This document shows, piece by piece, positions 31,075 through 40,393 of a stretch of 41,696 nucleotides of DNA; the first letter of the stretch is position 1, and each line of letters starts with the position of its first letter. The translations under genes were made by a program, and so were the position numbers. The DNA lies in NCBI GenBank assembly GCA_004347685.1, contig SLTJ01000042.1:1-41696 (forward strand). The letters are read 5' to 3'. Source of the DNA: Clostridia bacterium. GTDB lineage: Bacteria; Bacillota; DSM-521; Neomoorellales; SLTJ01. The notes under the pieces were generated by a model. It was not told the DNA's origin, searched no databases, and saw nothing but the letters and a program-made list of their open reading frames with translations.

Positions 31075-31468
31075 CCGCCTAAAGGTTCCTTACTGTCTTA
31101 TCGGCGGGTACGCCGTGGCCGCCCACGGTGTTCCACGCCATACCGCTGACGTTGACCTCCTGGTCATTCTACCCCAGGGAGATATAGCCGCTTTGGCCAG
31201 CTTGCTACAAGAAGCCGGGCTTGAAGTCGAAGTAGCCAGGGCCGACCGCTCCGATCCCCTCGGCGGCGTAATAACCATTCTCCAGGAGGTCCCGGCCCAG
31301 CTCCTGGTCCCTTTCCGCTACCTGGGCCTGATTACCCCGGCCCGGGGCAGGACGGCCAGCATGGTGTCCTCCAGGCTCACGCCGCTATCCAGCTCTACGT
31401 ACTGCGCACCCCACCGGCCGCAACAGGCGCGCACCTCCCCCAGGTATGCCTCCAGGCGCTGCCGGTAG
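31037..31468 (+). pseudogene. Nucleotidyltransferase (MNT/AbiEii-like), C terminus lost
   Basis: The first 95 residues are a nucleotidyltransferase fold: CLIGGYAVAAHGVPRHTADV then DLL, with the GG signature and the DVD metal pair, and later GGVITILQEVPAQLL. From about 31320 onward the frame is simply the antisense of the DUF58 gene and is Ser/Arg-rich nonsense. A full-length family member would have some 50-150 more residues. The gene therefore appears truncated at the junction where the module meets the DUF58 gene. Confidence 0.75.
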
Positions 31469-32229
31469 GCAGCCAGCACGGCCGGAGTCAGCGATACCTG
31501 CACCCTTTGCCCGGTTTCCGCATCCACAAACTGCCATTCCCCTTCCCACTGGGGCTGCCGTTCCTCCGGGGCCAGGACATGGAGCACGGTAACTTCCTGG
31601 GCCCAGGCGGCGGCGCGACGCAAGAAATCCTCCAGCCCTGACAGGTCCCAGAGGTCAGACATGAGGTAAATGCTGTGTATCCTGGCCCTAATCACGCCTA
31701 CAGCCTCCAGGGCCGCGGCCGGGTCGGCCCGTCCTCCCGGGTGACACTGCTCCAGGAAGCGCCGGAACTGGGCCAGGGCCTGGCGCCCGCCCACCGGCGG
31801 GAAAAATGCCCCGGCCCGGTTCCCGGGCGGGGTGCTTACGGCCGCCAGGCGGCCGTGGCCGGCCAGGGCGCACACCCCCAGCCCGGCGGCCAGGCCCAGG
31901 ATATAACGGCCTTTGTGGGCCTCGCCGCCCCAGTCCATGGAGGCACTCATATCCAGGACCAGCAGGCTGGTATCCCGCCGGTCGTCGAGGAACTCCCGCA
32001 CGTACAGCCGTCGCAGGCGGGCATAGGCCTTCCAGTCAATGCGGCGCGGCTCGTCACCCAGCGTGTATTCCCGGAAGTCGGCAAACTCCACCGCCCCTCC
32101 CTTCAACCGGGAGCGCCACATGCCTCCGGGCTCGCCGCGGACCGGGCCGTGGTATACTAGCCGGTAATTCTCCAGCCGGGCCATAAAGGAAGGGTCCGGC
32201 CAATTGGTAGCCGTTACGGGGATGGGCAA
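31318..32229 (-). CDS. DUF58 domain protein (MoxR-associated)
   Basis: A 303-residue DUF58 protein. It contains the family core REYTLGDEPRRIDWKAYARL (about 52-72), then a degenerate VWA-like fold starting LLVLDMSASMDWG with a DxSxS MIDAS at about 93. TTG 32229 is selected because AGAGGTGG lies seven bases upstream. Immediately downstream of moxR (29-base gap), the standard arrangement in which MoxR is thought to remodel or load VWA/DUF58 proteins. Its stop codon lies at the junction with the inserted opposite-strand module, so the last few residues might be altered. Confidence 0.94.
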   Translation of the reverse strand: MPIPVTATNWPDPSFMARLENYRLVYHGPVRGEPGGMWRSRLKGGAVEFADFREYTLGDEPRRIDWKAYARLRRLYVREFLDDRRDTSLLVLDMSASMDWGGEAHKGRYILGLAAGLGVCALAGHGRLAAVSTPPGNRAGAFFPPVGGRQALAQFRRFLEQCHPGGRADPAAALEAVGVIRARIHSIYLMSDLWDLSGLEDFLRRAAAWAQEVTVLHVLAPEERQPQWEGEWQFVDAETGQRVQVSLTPAVLAAYRQRLEAYLGEVRACCGRWGAQYVELDSGVSLEDTMLAVLPRAGVIRPR

Positions 32230-32258
32230 TAAAAGCCACCTCTTAAGGTCAGTACTCT

Positions 32259-33275
32259 TTAGGGTACTATGGCCGCCAGGACTTCCGCGATAAGTTCGTC
32301 TCCGGAGACCCCGGCGGCGGCCGCCTCGTAGCCCAGGAACAGGCGGTGGCGCAAGGCCGGCAGGGCCACCCGGCGGATGTCGTCATAGCCTGCCTGGGAG
32401 CGGCCGGCCCGCAGGGCTTCGGCCCTGGCCCCGAGAACCAGGGCCTGCAGGCCGCGCGGGCTGGCACCGTATCGCACCAGGTGCCTGACCCGCTCCGGGG
32501 CCTCAGGCCGGTCCGGGTGGGTGGCCAACACCAGGCGCACGGCGTAGCCAATCACGTCCTCCACCACGACCACCTGGCGCACTAATTCCTGCCAATGCCG
32601 GATTTCCCCAGCCTGCACCACTGGTCCCGGCTCAGACACCTCGGTGCCGGTGGTGCGGCCCGCAATGAGGGCCAGCTCGCCGGCGGACGGGAAAGGTACG
32701 TGGACCTTGAAAAAGAAGCGGTCCAGTTGGGCCTCCGGCAGGGGGTAGGTACCCTCCATTTCCAGGGGGTTCTGGGTGGCCAAAACGAAGAAAGGCTCCG
32801 GCAAAGGGTAAGTAGTCCCGACCACGGTGACGGTATGCTCCTGCATAGCTTCCAGCAGCGCGCTCTGGGTCTTGGGCGTGGCCCGGTTAATCTCGTCGGC
32901 CAGCACCAGGTTACCAAAGATGGGACCCGGGGCAAAGCGAAAGCCGCCCTGGCCGCCGCGTTCTTCGTACACCTCCGTACCCGTGATGTCGGCCGGCATC
33001 AGGTCCGGGGTGAACTGCAGGCGGCGAAAGACCAGGCCGGTGGCCCCGGCCACGGTGCGTACCAGGACGGTCTTGCCCAGCCCGGGCACCCCTTCCAGGA
33101 GCACGTGCCCGCCGGCCAGGATAGCCAGGATCACCTGGTGCACCACTTCTTCTTGACCCACGATGACCCGCCGGACGGCCTGCTCCATCTGGTCCAGGCG
33201 GCTGGAAACAGCCACCAGGGTTTCCTTTACTTCCGCAGCACTGCCGGCTGCCGCCGTACCGCTGTTATCGTTCAC
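32259..33275 (-). CDS. MoxR-family AAA+ ATPase
   Basis: A 338-residue MoxR ATPase. Walker A is LEGVPGLGKT (about 80), the MoxR-specific segment includes RLQFTPDLMPADITGTEVY, Walker B is LVLADEINRA, and sensor 1 is FVLATQNPLEMEGTYPLPEA; the C-terminal lid helical domain has the Arg-rich sensor 2 region (VRYGASPRGLQALVLGARA). GTG 33275 follows AAGGAGGA. MoxR proteins are chaperone-like ATPases working with DUF58/VWA partners, which are exactly the next genes. Complete and apparently functional. Confidence 0.97.
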   Translation of the reverse strand: MNDNSGTAAAGSAAEVKETLVAVSSRLDQMEQAVRRVIVGQEEVVHQVILAILAGGHVLLEGVPGLGKTVLVRTVAGATGLVFRRLQFTPDLMPADITGTEVYEERGGQGGFRFAPGPIFGNLVLADEINRATPKTQSALLEAMQEHTVTVVGTTYPLPEPFFVLATQNPLEMEGTYPLPEAQLDRFFFKVHVPFPSAGELALIAGRTTGTEVSEPGPVVQAGEIRHWQELVRQVVVVEDVIGYAVRLVLATHPDRPEAPERVRHLVRYGASPRGLQALVLGARAEALRAGRSQAGYDDIRRVALPALRHRLFLGYEAAAAGVSGDELIAEVLAAIVP

Positions 33276-33390
33276 GCGAAAGATCCTCCTTGTTACCTAT
33301 ACCAGGACCAGCCTCGGGCCGGGGTGGCAAAAACTCGATTCACGGGATCCGGGAGGGTGTGGCGAAACCAGGCCCGGCGGGCGCACCTGA

Positions 33391-35244
33391 TCACGGCGAA
33401 GCCTCCGGTCGGCCTGGCTCCAGGGAAGTGAAGTACTTCCATACCAGGTCCTCCATGGCCGGCGGCAGGGGAGCCTGCACCAGGGACTCCTGGGCTTCCT
33501 GCCGGTACTGGGGGTAAACCTCGGTGTACGGGCGTACCTCTCCTAGGGTTACCGGCGATTTCTGCAGGGTAACTTGGCTCCCGGCCTCGCCTTCCCTGAG
33601 TTCACCGGAAACCTGCACCTTCTCCCCCGTGCCGCCAGGCAAGAAAGGGGCATAGATCATCTGTAGTCCGCCGCCGCTGGTACCGGCCCCGTGACCGCCG
33701 CTGGCCGGGCCGCCCGTACCCTTTCCGGCCCCGTCCCCCTGGCCGCTACCGCTGGCGTTGCCCTCACCGTTCCCACCGCCGGACCCGGAACCGCCACTCG
33801 TGGCATTGCCCGCGGTACCGCTGCCGGCCGCGCCGCCTGTGGCGCCGCCGCTGGCACCACCGCCGGTGCTTCCCTGGCCGGCGCTGTTACCGTACCCGCC
33901 GGGATTCCCGCCAGTACCGGCCGGGTTGCCCCCGGCCCCCGCGGCCCCGCCGGAATTGCCATTGCTGGCCCCGGCCGCCGAAGCTACGGCCATGGCGTTC
34001 CCTCCGCCAGCCAAGGCCTGGGCCACAGACCCCAGGGTAGCCGCTCCTTGCGCCAGGCTGTCGGCAGCCGCTGCCTGCCCGGCCAGCGAAGAAAGGGCTT
34101 TGGCCAGACCCTGCACGGCCGACCCGTCTTCACCTCCCGGAGGACCGGCATTCATCAGACCCAGGGCCGCCTCCCGCAATTCCCGCCGCAGGTCGGGATC
34201 CCCCGCTTCCTCGGCCTGCTGCAGCCAGGCCATGGCCGCCTCCTCCCGCGCTCCTTTGCCGCCTGCCTCTAGGCTGACGGCCACCGCCTCCGCAGCTTCC
34301 TCTATGCCCCGGGTGTCGCCACTGCCCAGGGCCTCTCCCAGTTCCTGCCAGCCCGGACCGGACATGTCTTGCAGGGCTGCCGCCAGGCGCAGCCGGTCCT
34401 CCCTCGCCCGGGGCCCGGCTCGCGTCCCGGCTTCCTCCAAAATCTCGGCCGCCTCCTCCAGCGCGGCCGCCGCTTCCTCCCGGGTCCCGGACTGGCGCAG
34501 GTCTTCCACCAGGGATTGCAGTTCTTCCTTTGCCGCTGGGGTCAGCAATTCCCTTTCTCCCACCTCGAGCTTCTCTGCCTGGACGATTACCGCCTGGGCC
34601 TGGCGTGTGGCCTCGGCCAGGGCCTCCCGCGCCTCATAGCGACCCAGCCACAAAGCAAAAAGCGGGTTGGGCAGAAAAGCAAGGACGGCAAAGACGGTGG
34701 CCAGGACGATCACCCCCTGCCAGGGACGCCAGGAGGGCAAAACCGGATAGGAATTCCCCTGCTCCAGGGCCGCACAGGCGGTCAGGCCCTCGCCCACCGC
34801 CACTTCGGCCCAGGGATCGCGGGACGGCCGGTTCAGGAGGCGGAAGGCGGTAACGGCCCGGCCGCCTGCGCCCTGGGCATCAGCAATCCTCACCACATCG
34901 ATGGCCTCCGGCCGGTTAAGGAGGCGCCACCCCGCCACCGAGGCCGCCCCCGCCGCGCCGGCCAGGCCGGCCCAGACCACCGGCGCCGGCAGGAAGGTGA
35001 GGTAAAGGACAGCCAGCGCCCCCGCGGCTGCGGCCAGGCCCCAGACCAGGCCCAGGCGCACGGTTTCCAGCGCGAAGCGGGTACTTACCCGGCGCGCCAG
35101 GGGTCCTAGAGCCGCAGCCAGGCGGGCCTCGGGCCACCCCTGGGGCCTTCGCCGGCGCCACCAGGGGCTGCGGGCCAAAGGTCCCGCCACCAGAGCCCGT
35201 GCCCGAAACAGCTTTACCTTTTTATTCCCCGCCAATTGGCTCAA
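33391..35244 (-). CDS. Membrane protein with Ala/Glu-helical domain and Gly-rich tract
   Basis: About 617 residues from TTG 35244; a TTG nine bases later has better ribosome-site spacing. Two hydrophobic stretches (about 62-108) and a third near 175-198 form the membrane part. Residues 200-395 are Ala/Glu-rich helices that look like coiled coil. Residues about 425-535 are Gly/Ser/Asn/Ala low complexity with no charged residues over long runs. A compact C-terminal domain (PYTEVYPQYRQEAQESLVQA) ends the protein. No catalytic motif is visible. Located between the ABC permease and moxR. Possibly a structural or surface-exposed component; function unknown. Confidence 0.7.
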   Translation of the reverse strand: MSQLAGNKKVKLFRARALVAGPLARSPWWRRRRPQGWPEARLAAALGPLARRVSTRFALETVRLGLVWGLAAAAGALAVLYLTFLPAPVVWAGLAGAAGAASVAGWRLLNRPEAIDVVRIADAQGAGGRAVTAFRLLNRPSRDPWAEVAVGEGLTACAALEQGNSYPVLPSWRPWQGVIVLATVFAVLAFLPNPLFALWLGRYEAREALAEATRQAQAVIVQAEKLEVGERELLTPAAKEELQSLVEDLRQSGTREEAAAALEEAAEILEEAGTRAGPRAREDRLRLAAALQDMSGPGWQELGEALGSGDTRGIEEAAEAVAVSLEAGGKGAREEAAMAWLQQAEEAGDPDLRRELREAALGLMNAGPPGGEDGSAVQGLAKALSSLAGQAAAADSLAQGAATLGSVAQALAGGGNAMAVASAAGASNGNSGGAAGAGGNPAGTGGNPGGYGNSAGQGSTGGGASGGATGGAAGSGTAGNATSGGSGSGGGNGEGNASGSGQGDGAGKGTGGPASGGHGAGTSGGGLQMIYAPFLPGGTGEKVQVSGELREGEAGSQVTLQKSPVTLGEVRPYTEVYPQYRQEAQESLVQAPLPPAMEDLVWKYFTSLEPGRPEASP

Positions 35245-35312
35245 CCCTTTCTTAATCCAGCCCTTACCTTGAGCTTTAGTTGTTCTACAATAAACTACGA
35301 TGATATCCCGGA

Positions 35313-36407
35313 TCAGGCAGGCCGGTGCGCGGCCCGCGCCTTGCGCCTGGCCAGCCAGGCTGTCCAGGGCTTCACCGGCGTGATGGCCAGGACGGCCACG
35401 GCCAGGCAGAGGGCGGTAAGGGCTGCCTGGTACAGGGCAAACCTGGCCCAGGGGGACCAGGCGGCCAGGCCGGTAATTTCCGGCGCCGACCCGGGAAGCC
35501 CCGGATACCCGCCCGGATAGCCGTAAACATACCCCATTTTGTAGGCATATTCCACTCCATATGGCCCGCCCTGGATTCCCCGCAGGAGTTCGTTGAGGAT
35601 AGAACCCAACAAGGGAATGCCGGCACCCACATTCATCCCTTCAGCCGGCAGCACGCTGCCCAGCCCGGTGAGGGGGCTGAGGTAGACGTACCAGGGACTG
35701 CCCGGGGGGCGGTACGGTTCTCCCATGGGAGGGGGGTACGGCAGGGGACGGGCCTGGCTGGTGGAGGCGGCAATCACCGCTATTCCCAGGCTGACAAAGA
35801 TGAGGAGAAAGACCACCACCACGGCGCTGATGGTAGCGGCCTGGGTGCGCTTGAGCACGGCCGAAAGGGCAAGGCCCAGGGCGCCGTAGCCCAGGGCCGT
35901 GAGCAGGGCCACGAGCAGGACCAGGCCCAGGTTCGCCAGGGGCACGCCGCCGAAGAGGAAGACCAGGGCCATGACCGGCAGGGCGGCTATCGCCAAGTAG
36001 ACGAAATAGATCGTCGAGGCCAGCCACTTGCCCAGGATAATGCCAGTGGGCGAGGCATTGGTGACCAGCAACAGGTCGTAGGTCCGCCGCTCCCTTTCCC
36101 CGCTGATGGCCGAGGCCGAGGTGGCCGGGGCGATGAAGGCCAGAAGCATGACCAGGCCCAGCACGAAGAAGCTGTAAAGGTTGAGCCCCACCTGGGGATT
36201 AATAAAGGTGGCGCGGCCCAAGGTAAGCCACAGGTAACCGGTCATCCCGGCGGCCAGCACCCCCAGGTAAACCGTTAACAGGAACACCGGGCGCCAGCCC
36301 CGGGTGCGGCCCCGCATCTCCTTGCCCACCATGGGGGAAAGGCCGTTGACCAGGCCCCGGCCGAAGTAACGCCACCCGGCCAGCCAGCGCGACCATAAGT
36401 TTTTCAT
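35313..36407 (-). CDS. ABC-2 type transporter permease
   Basis: A 364-residue integral membrane protein. The gene starts at ATG 36407 (MKNLWSRWLAGWRYFGRGL) whose ATGA overlaps the ATPase stop; the longer open frame to 36905 is an antisense-like shadow inside the ATPase gene. Six or seven hydrophobic helices are visible, with the family hallmark SAISGERERRTYDLLLVTN after the second. Between the last helices lies a Gly/Pro/Tyr-rich external loop of about 100 residues. Resembles GldF/NosY-type permeases. Partner of the ATPase directly upstream. Confidence 0.92.
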   Translation of the reverse strand: MKNLWSRWLAGWRYFGRGLVNGLSPMVGKEMRGRTRGWRPVFLLTVYLGVLAAGMTGYLWLTLGRATFINPQVGLNLYSFFVLGLVMLLAFIAPATSASAISGERERRTYDLLLVTNASPTGIILGKWLASTIYFVYLAIAALPVMALVFLFGGVPLANLGLVLLVALLTALGYGALGLALSAVLKRTQAATISAVVVVFLLIFVSLGIAVIAASTSQARPLPYPPPMGEPYRPPGSPWYVYLSPLTGLGSVLPAEGMNVGAGIPLLGSILNELLRGIQGGPYGVEYAYKMGYVYGYPGGYPGLPGSAPEITGLAAWSPWARFALYQAALTALCLAVAVLAITPVKPWTAWLARRKARAAHRPA

Positions 36408-37327
36408 GCCCTCGCCTCCCGCACCAGTTGTACAAAGGTATCCTCGAGGCTGCTCTCCGTCTCGGCGAAATGCACCACCTGGACCCCACCGGCCACAATT
36501 TCCGCCAGCAGGGCGGCCACTTCCTCCGGCCCGCCGCTCAGGCGGAACTCCATCTGCTCCTCGCCGGCACTGATTATTTCCGCCCCCGGCCACCCGGCCA
36601 CTATCTTTTCCGCCGGCGCTACCGGCCCGTGGCAGCGCAGGATGATATTCCGCACCTGGGCCACGGCCAGCATCTCGGCCAGGGTCCCCTGGCGCACCAC
36701 CCGGCCGTCCACCACCATGCCGATGTGGGTGCAGAGGTCGGCCAGCTCCGAGAGAATATGGCTGCTGATGACGATGGTCTTGCCCAGATGGCAGAGTTCC
36801 TTGAGGATCTCCCGCATTTCCACCCGGGCCAGGGGGTCCAGGCCGCTGGCCGGCTCGTCTAAAAGCAGTACCTCCGGGTCGTGGATCAGGGCCCGGGCCA
36901 GGCACAGGCGCTGCTGCATGCCCCGGGAGAGGGTGTCCACGAATTCTTCCCTCTTGGCCGCCAGATCCACCAGTTCCAGCAGTTCGTCCCGCAGCCTGGC
37001 CACGGCCGGGCCGCGCAGGCCGTAGGCCGCGGCGTAAAACTCCAGGTATTCCCCCACCCGCAGGTCGTTATATACCCCGAAGAAGTCCGGCATGTAGCCT
37101 ACGGCCCGGCGCAGCTCCCGGGGGTGGCGCACCACGTCCCAGCCGGCCACTTCAGCCGTCCCGGCATCGGGCAGGAGCAACCCGGCCAGGATGCGCAGGG
37201 TGGTGGTCTTGCCGGCGCCATTCTGGCCGATCAGGCCGTAGACCGACCGGGGAGGAACTTCCATGTCCAGGCCTCGCAGGGCCTGCACCCGGCCGTACCG
37301 CTTTATCAGCCCCCGCGTGGAAATCAT
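36404..37327 (-). CDS. ABC transporter ATP-binding protein
   Basis: A 307-residue ABC ATPase: Walker A GQNGAGKTTTLR (about 35), Q-loop region GYMPDFFGVYNDL, signature SRGMQQRLCLARAL (a variant of LSGGQ), Walker B VLLLDEPASGLDP, H-loop IVISSHIL. A C-terminal extension of about 90 residues has DUF4162-like character. The start ATG 37327 overlaps the stop of the preceding large gene by four bases, and its stop overlaps the permease start by four, so the three are translationally coupled. Substrate unknown; the GldA-like architecture suggests involvement in export or assembly rather than nutrient uptake. Confidence 0.97.
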   Translation of the reverse strand: MISTRGLIKRYGRVQALRGLDMEVPPRSVYGLIGQNGAGKTTTLRILAGLLLPDAGTAEVAGWDVVRHPRELRRAVGYMPDFFGVYNDLRVGEYLEFYAAAYGLRGPAVARLRDELLELVDLAAKREEFVDTLSRGMQQRLCLARALIHDPEVLLLDEPASGLDPLARVEMREILKELCHLGKTIVISSHILSELADLCTHIGMVVDGRVVRQGTLAEMLAVAQVRNIILRCHGPVAPAEKIVAGWPGAEIISAGEEQMEFRLSGGPEEVAALLAEIVAGGVQVVHFAETESSLEDTFVQLVREARA

Positions 37328-40029
37328 TCCTTCACCCCCTGGTAGCCAACTCGCGGCGGCAGGAAGTAGAACATGCGGCCGCTCTGCTCCTCAAACCCGT
37401 TCACCCGCAACTGCACCTCGCCCGTGGCCGTGGCGTACGTGCCGGGCAGGGTAAAGCGTTCCCGGCCGGCCAGCTCCTCCCAGGCACCGGTAGCCGGATT
37501 ATAAATCTCCAAGGCCCCTCGCTCGACCGGGGCCGGGTTGGGCGATGGCGGCCCGCCCGGCCCTTTAGGACCTCCTGGCGGCGCCTGTACCGGGTAGTAA
37601 GGCAGGTCCACCGTTATCTCCTCGATTCTCGCCCCCGGCGGCAACTGGGGCCGGAAGGCAAAGGTGACGGAGCCGCCGTTCAGGCCTTGGATGTTGTTCC
37701 AACCGAACATGCCTCTGATGTTGGCCTGCACCACTTCCGGCACCACCAGGCCCTCAGGCAGGGTAAAAGTACCGGAAGAAAGGACTAGTTGCGGCCGCAG
37801 CACCACCATGGTAAGGTAGTGGGGCTCGGCGCGCAAACCCTTTACGCCCACCGGAGCCGCCGGGTCCCGGCTCCAGGCCACCACGGTCAGGGGCCAACCC
37901 GTCATCTCCATCATGGGACCTCGCCGCTGCATGCCGGTCCAATTATCCAGCATGTTGGCCCGGCGCTGCTCCTCCACCGTGAGGGGCCGGGACGGGCCCT
38001 GATCGTAACCCGGCGGATAGGGGCCGGGTGGCAGAGCGATGGCCGGCTGCGCCTGCTGCGTCCGGATGGCCTTCAGCCGGGTAGCCGGGGCCGCCCCTCC
38101 TCCCGCCCCGGCCTGCCCGCCGGCGGTACCGCCCGGCTGCAGGAAGATGCGCCAGGTTTCCGGGTACGGCGGCCCGTAACTGGGCTGGTTCGGGTTGGGC
38201 GGCGGGGAGATCTCCAGCTCCACGGCTCCTTCTTCTCCCGGCGCCAGGTCGCCGAGGCTGCCGTAGTCCCGGCCAAAGAGCAAGGTGACGTGATCCAGGT
38301 GCAATGGTGTGCCGTTTCTTACCCGGGCTTTGACCCGCGGCCCTTCGGTCTGCAGTTCGGCTTTAAGTCCGGCGAGTTCCGGCCCGGCCTCCTGGCGGAA
38401 GGCGAGGCTGCGCATGCCCCACTGGGAGGTCTCGCTAAAGGCGATTTCCAGGTCGCTGCCCCGGGTAATAGTATAGGGAGGGTCCCGTTCCTCTGTCCCA
38501 GGCGTAGGGCCGCCATATGGCGGCCCACCGTAGCCGCCTAACTGTACCTGCACCGGGTGGCCCGGGTCGGCCAGGACAGCGGTAAACTCGGGCCGGGTAG
38601 GGGCGAAAAAGCCCAGGCCGGTGTAGACGTACGGCCGGGCGCCGGAGCCCACTTCCACGGTTTGCACGGCATTGACCAGCACGTTCCTGCCGGTCTGGAG
38701 CATGTACAGGTAGACGGCCCCGGCAAAGGCGACGGCCAGGGCCGGCACCACGATCCAGGCATACTCCGGCCGCCGGCGCCAGCGGAGGATAAAATACGTG
38801 GCCGGCCCGGCCAGGACCAGGAAAACCAGGAGGTAAACCCCGGCTACCCGCCAGTCCGGAAAGGCGTCCTCGGGCAACTGCCCGGTGTACCCGGCCATGT
38901 TGCCCGCCAGGTAGGCACCCGGCGGCGGCCCCCAGCCCCAGGAGGGATCAGAGAGCGGCACCAGCAGCCGCTTCCACAGGGCCTGGCCGGGGTCACCGGC
39001 GTTCCAGGGCGGGCTGTTGGGGTCAAAGGTGAGGACTGTTACCTCACCCAGTCCCAATTTGACCTTCCGGGCCAGGGGGGCCTGGTCAGGACCCCAGTCG
39101 CTGCCGGCCCCGGCAAGCCGCGCCACCGCGGCTGCCACGGGTCCGGGTGGGGCCACGTCCACCCAGGCAGCCATGGCCTGCCAGTCACGGCGGGTGGTTA
39201 TTCCCTTACTTTCTACCTCCAGGGTTCCTGCAGGAAGGGCACCCAGGGAAGTGGCGAGTTCCAGGCCCCCAGCCAGGACCAGGTTTCCCCCCTGCTCCGC
39301 CCACTCCGCCAGGGCCTGGCGCTGCTGCTGGCTCAGGTTACCGGCTTCACCGCCGGCCACCAGGATGGTGCGGAAGGCGCTCAGGTCTTCTCCGGCCTCC
39401 GGGAAAAGCCTGGCCGTCAGCGGGATGATCATGGGCACCCGGGGCACCCCGTCGGGCGCCAGGATGCGCGTCTTTTCCAGGGCCGGCGGGATATCCCCCA
39501 AGACTCCCACCGCCTGGGGCAGCGGCCCGCCACTCAAGAGGCTGGCCCCTGGCAGAGAAGTTTCCAACCTGGCCAGCACTTCATTGCCGGAGCGAAAGCG
39601 GAAGAGCACGCGCTCCGGGGTTACCAGGGGGAACCAAAGGGTGACCTCCTTCTGGCTGCCGGCCGGGAGGCTCACCCGCTCCCCGTAGGCCGACGCCGGC
39701 CAGTAGCGGGCCGGCCCGGGCTTGGCGCCAGGGGGTGAGCCCGGCGGGGGCGGTGGCACTTCCTTATTGTAATTAACTACTTCAATTACGCCCGCCAGAT
39801 CCCGGGAAGTCCTATTCTCCAAGGTGACCACCGCCGGGGTGGTCTGGCCGGGCATGGCCTTGCCGTCCCACCCCACCTCTACGGCCAGCCTTACCGGGCC
39901 GTCTTCTCCCTGAGCCAGGGCCACCGTCCCGGCGGCCAAAAGGATGGTGGTGAGAGCTACTAGCGCCAGGGCCCGCGATGCCCTCCGCCGGCTCCCGGCC
40001 CCCAGAGGATGCATTGACAACCTGACCAT
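37324..40029 (-). CDS. Large exported membrane protein of the ABC/MoxR locus
   Basis: About 901 residues from ATG 40029 (MVRLSMHPLGAGSRRRASRA); the open frame extends to 40188 but that part lacks protein character and a ribosome site. A signal peptide (about 19-40) ends near LAQGEDG. The N-terminal 400 residues are beta-rich and contain a ThuA/amidotransferase-like region (FRTILVAGGEAGNLSQQQRQ). Two transmembrane helices follow (about 417-433 and 448-465). The C-terminal half is beta-rich with many Pro/Gly/Tyr loops. No enzyme motif is seen. It precedes the ABC ATPase gene in a coupled arrangement and is likely the extracytoplasmic partner of the ABC pair, GldG-like in position only. Confidence 0.75.
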   Translation of the reverse strand: MVRLSMHPLGAGSRRRASRALALVALTTILLAAGTVALAQGEDGPVRLAVEVGWDGKAMPGQTTPAVVTLENRTSRDLAGVIEVVNYNKEVPPPPPGSPPGAKPGPARYWPASAYGERVSLPAGSQKEVTLWFPLVTPERVLFRFRSGNEVLARLETSLPGASLLSGGPLPQAVGVLGDIPPALEKTRILAPDGVPRVPMIIPLTARLFPEAGEDLSAFRTILVAGGEAGNLSQQQRQALAEWAEQGGNLVLAGGLELATSLGALPAGTLEVESKGITTRRDWQAMAAWVDVAPPGPVAAAVARLAGAGSDWGPDQAPLARKVKLGLGEVTVLTFDPNSPPWNAGDPGQALWKRLLVPLSDPSWGWGPPPGAYLAGNMAGYTGQLPEDAFPDWRVAGVYLLVFLVLAGPATYFILRWRRRPEYAWIVVPALAVAFAGAVYLYMLQTGRNVLVNAVQTVEVGSGARPYVYTGLGFFAPTRPEFTAVLADPGHPVQVQLGGYGGPPYGGPTPGTEERDPPYTITRGSDLEIAFSETSQWGMRSLAFRQEAGPELAGLKAELQTEGPRVKARVRNGTPLHLDHVTLLFGRDYGSLGDLAPGEEGAVELEISPPPNPNQPSYGPPYPETWRIFLQPGGTAGGQAGAGGGAAPATRLKAIRTQQAQPAIALPPGPYPPGYDQGPSRPLTVEEQRRANMLDNWTGMQRRGPMMEMTGWPLTVVAWSRDPAAPVGVKGLRAEPHYLTMVVLRPQLVLSSGTFTLPEGLVVPEVVQANIRGMFGWNNIQGLNGGSVTFAFRPQLPPGARIEEITVDLPYYPVQAPPGGPKGPGGPPSPNPAPVERGALEIYNPATGAWEELAGRERFTLPGTYATATGEVQLRVNGFEEQSGRMFYFLPPRVGYQGVKE

Positions 40030-40201
40030 TCCTGATGCCCCCTGAAAGTAGTGATGGCAGACAAGATCCTTAACAGAGTTTGACACTTGCAACTTCCGAC
40101 CTCCGCTCTTTTGGGGCGGGCACGTGACCACCGGACGGCTGCCCCACTTCAATACTTCTGGACCCGCCTCCGTATTCCTCCCAACCATGCCCCTTTAGTA
40201 A

Positions 40202-40226
40202 GACGCAATCCGGACCGGTTTGTTAC
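40202..40226 (-). promoter_or_regulatory. Candidate ECF-type promoter upstream of the ABC/MoxR genes
   Basis: Minus-strand GTAAC, 16-base spacer, CGTCTTAC; the same spacing and core as 9571-9595. It lies about 170 bases before the large exported protein start, in the 364-base gap 40030-40393 that otherwise holds no gene. If real, the locus can be transcribed independently of, or by, the upstream sigma factor. Confidence 0.45.
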
Positions 40227-40393
40227 GCGCCGCAAAAATATTTTTGGGTGGACTGGCGTGGCCGTTGCTTCCTGGTTGTTCCTGGTGCTCAGGTGAGGCA
40301 CGGAGAGGAATTTGCTGGAGAGGGAGGAAAGGCGCGCGAAAAAAAGCACCCTTAACGGGCCTATGAGTTGCCATCCTGCCTACTTGGAACCCT

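Noticed and set aside
35426-35440. CAGGGCAAACC word resembling the c-di-GMP aptamer
   Set aside because: It is within the permease coding region and none of the other GEMM blocks follow.
36408-36905. N-terminal extension of the ABC permease frame
   Set aside because: It lies inside the ATPase gene in another frame and is Gly/Pro/Arg-rich; the ATG at 36407 with ATGA overlap is the natural start.
38557-39738. Open frame of 393 codons on the + strand
   Set aside because: Entirely antisense to the large exported protein; composition is Gly/Gln/His/Arg-rich shadow typical of GC-rich DNA, with no domain signature.
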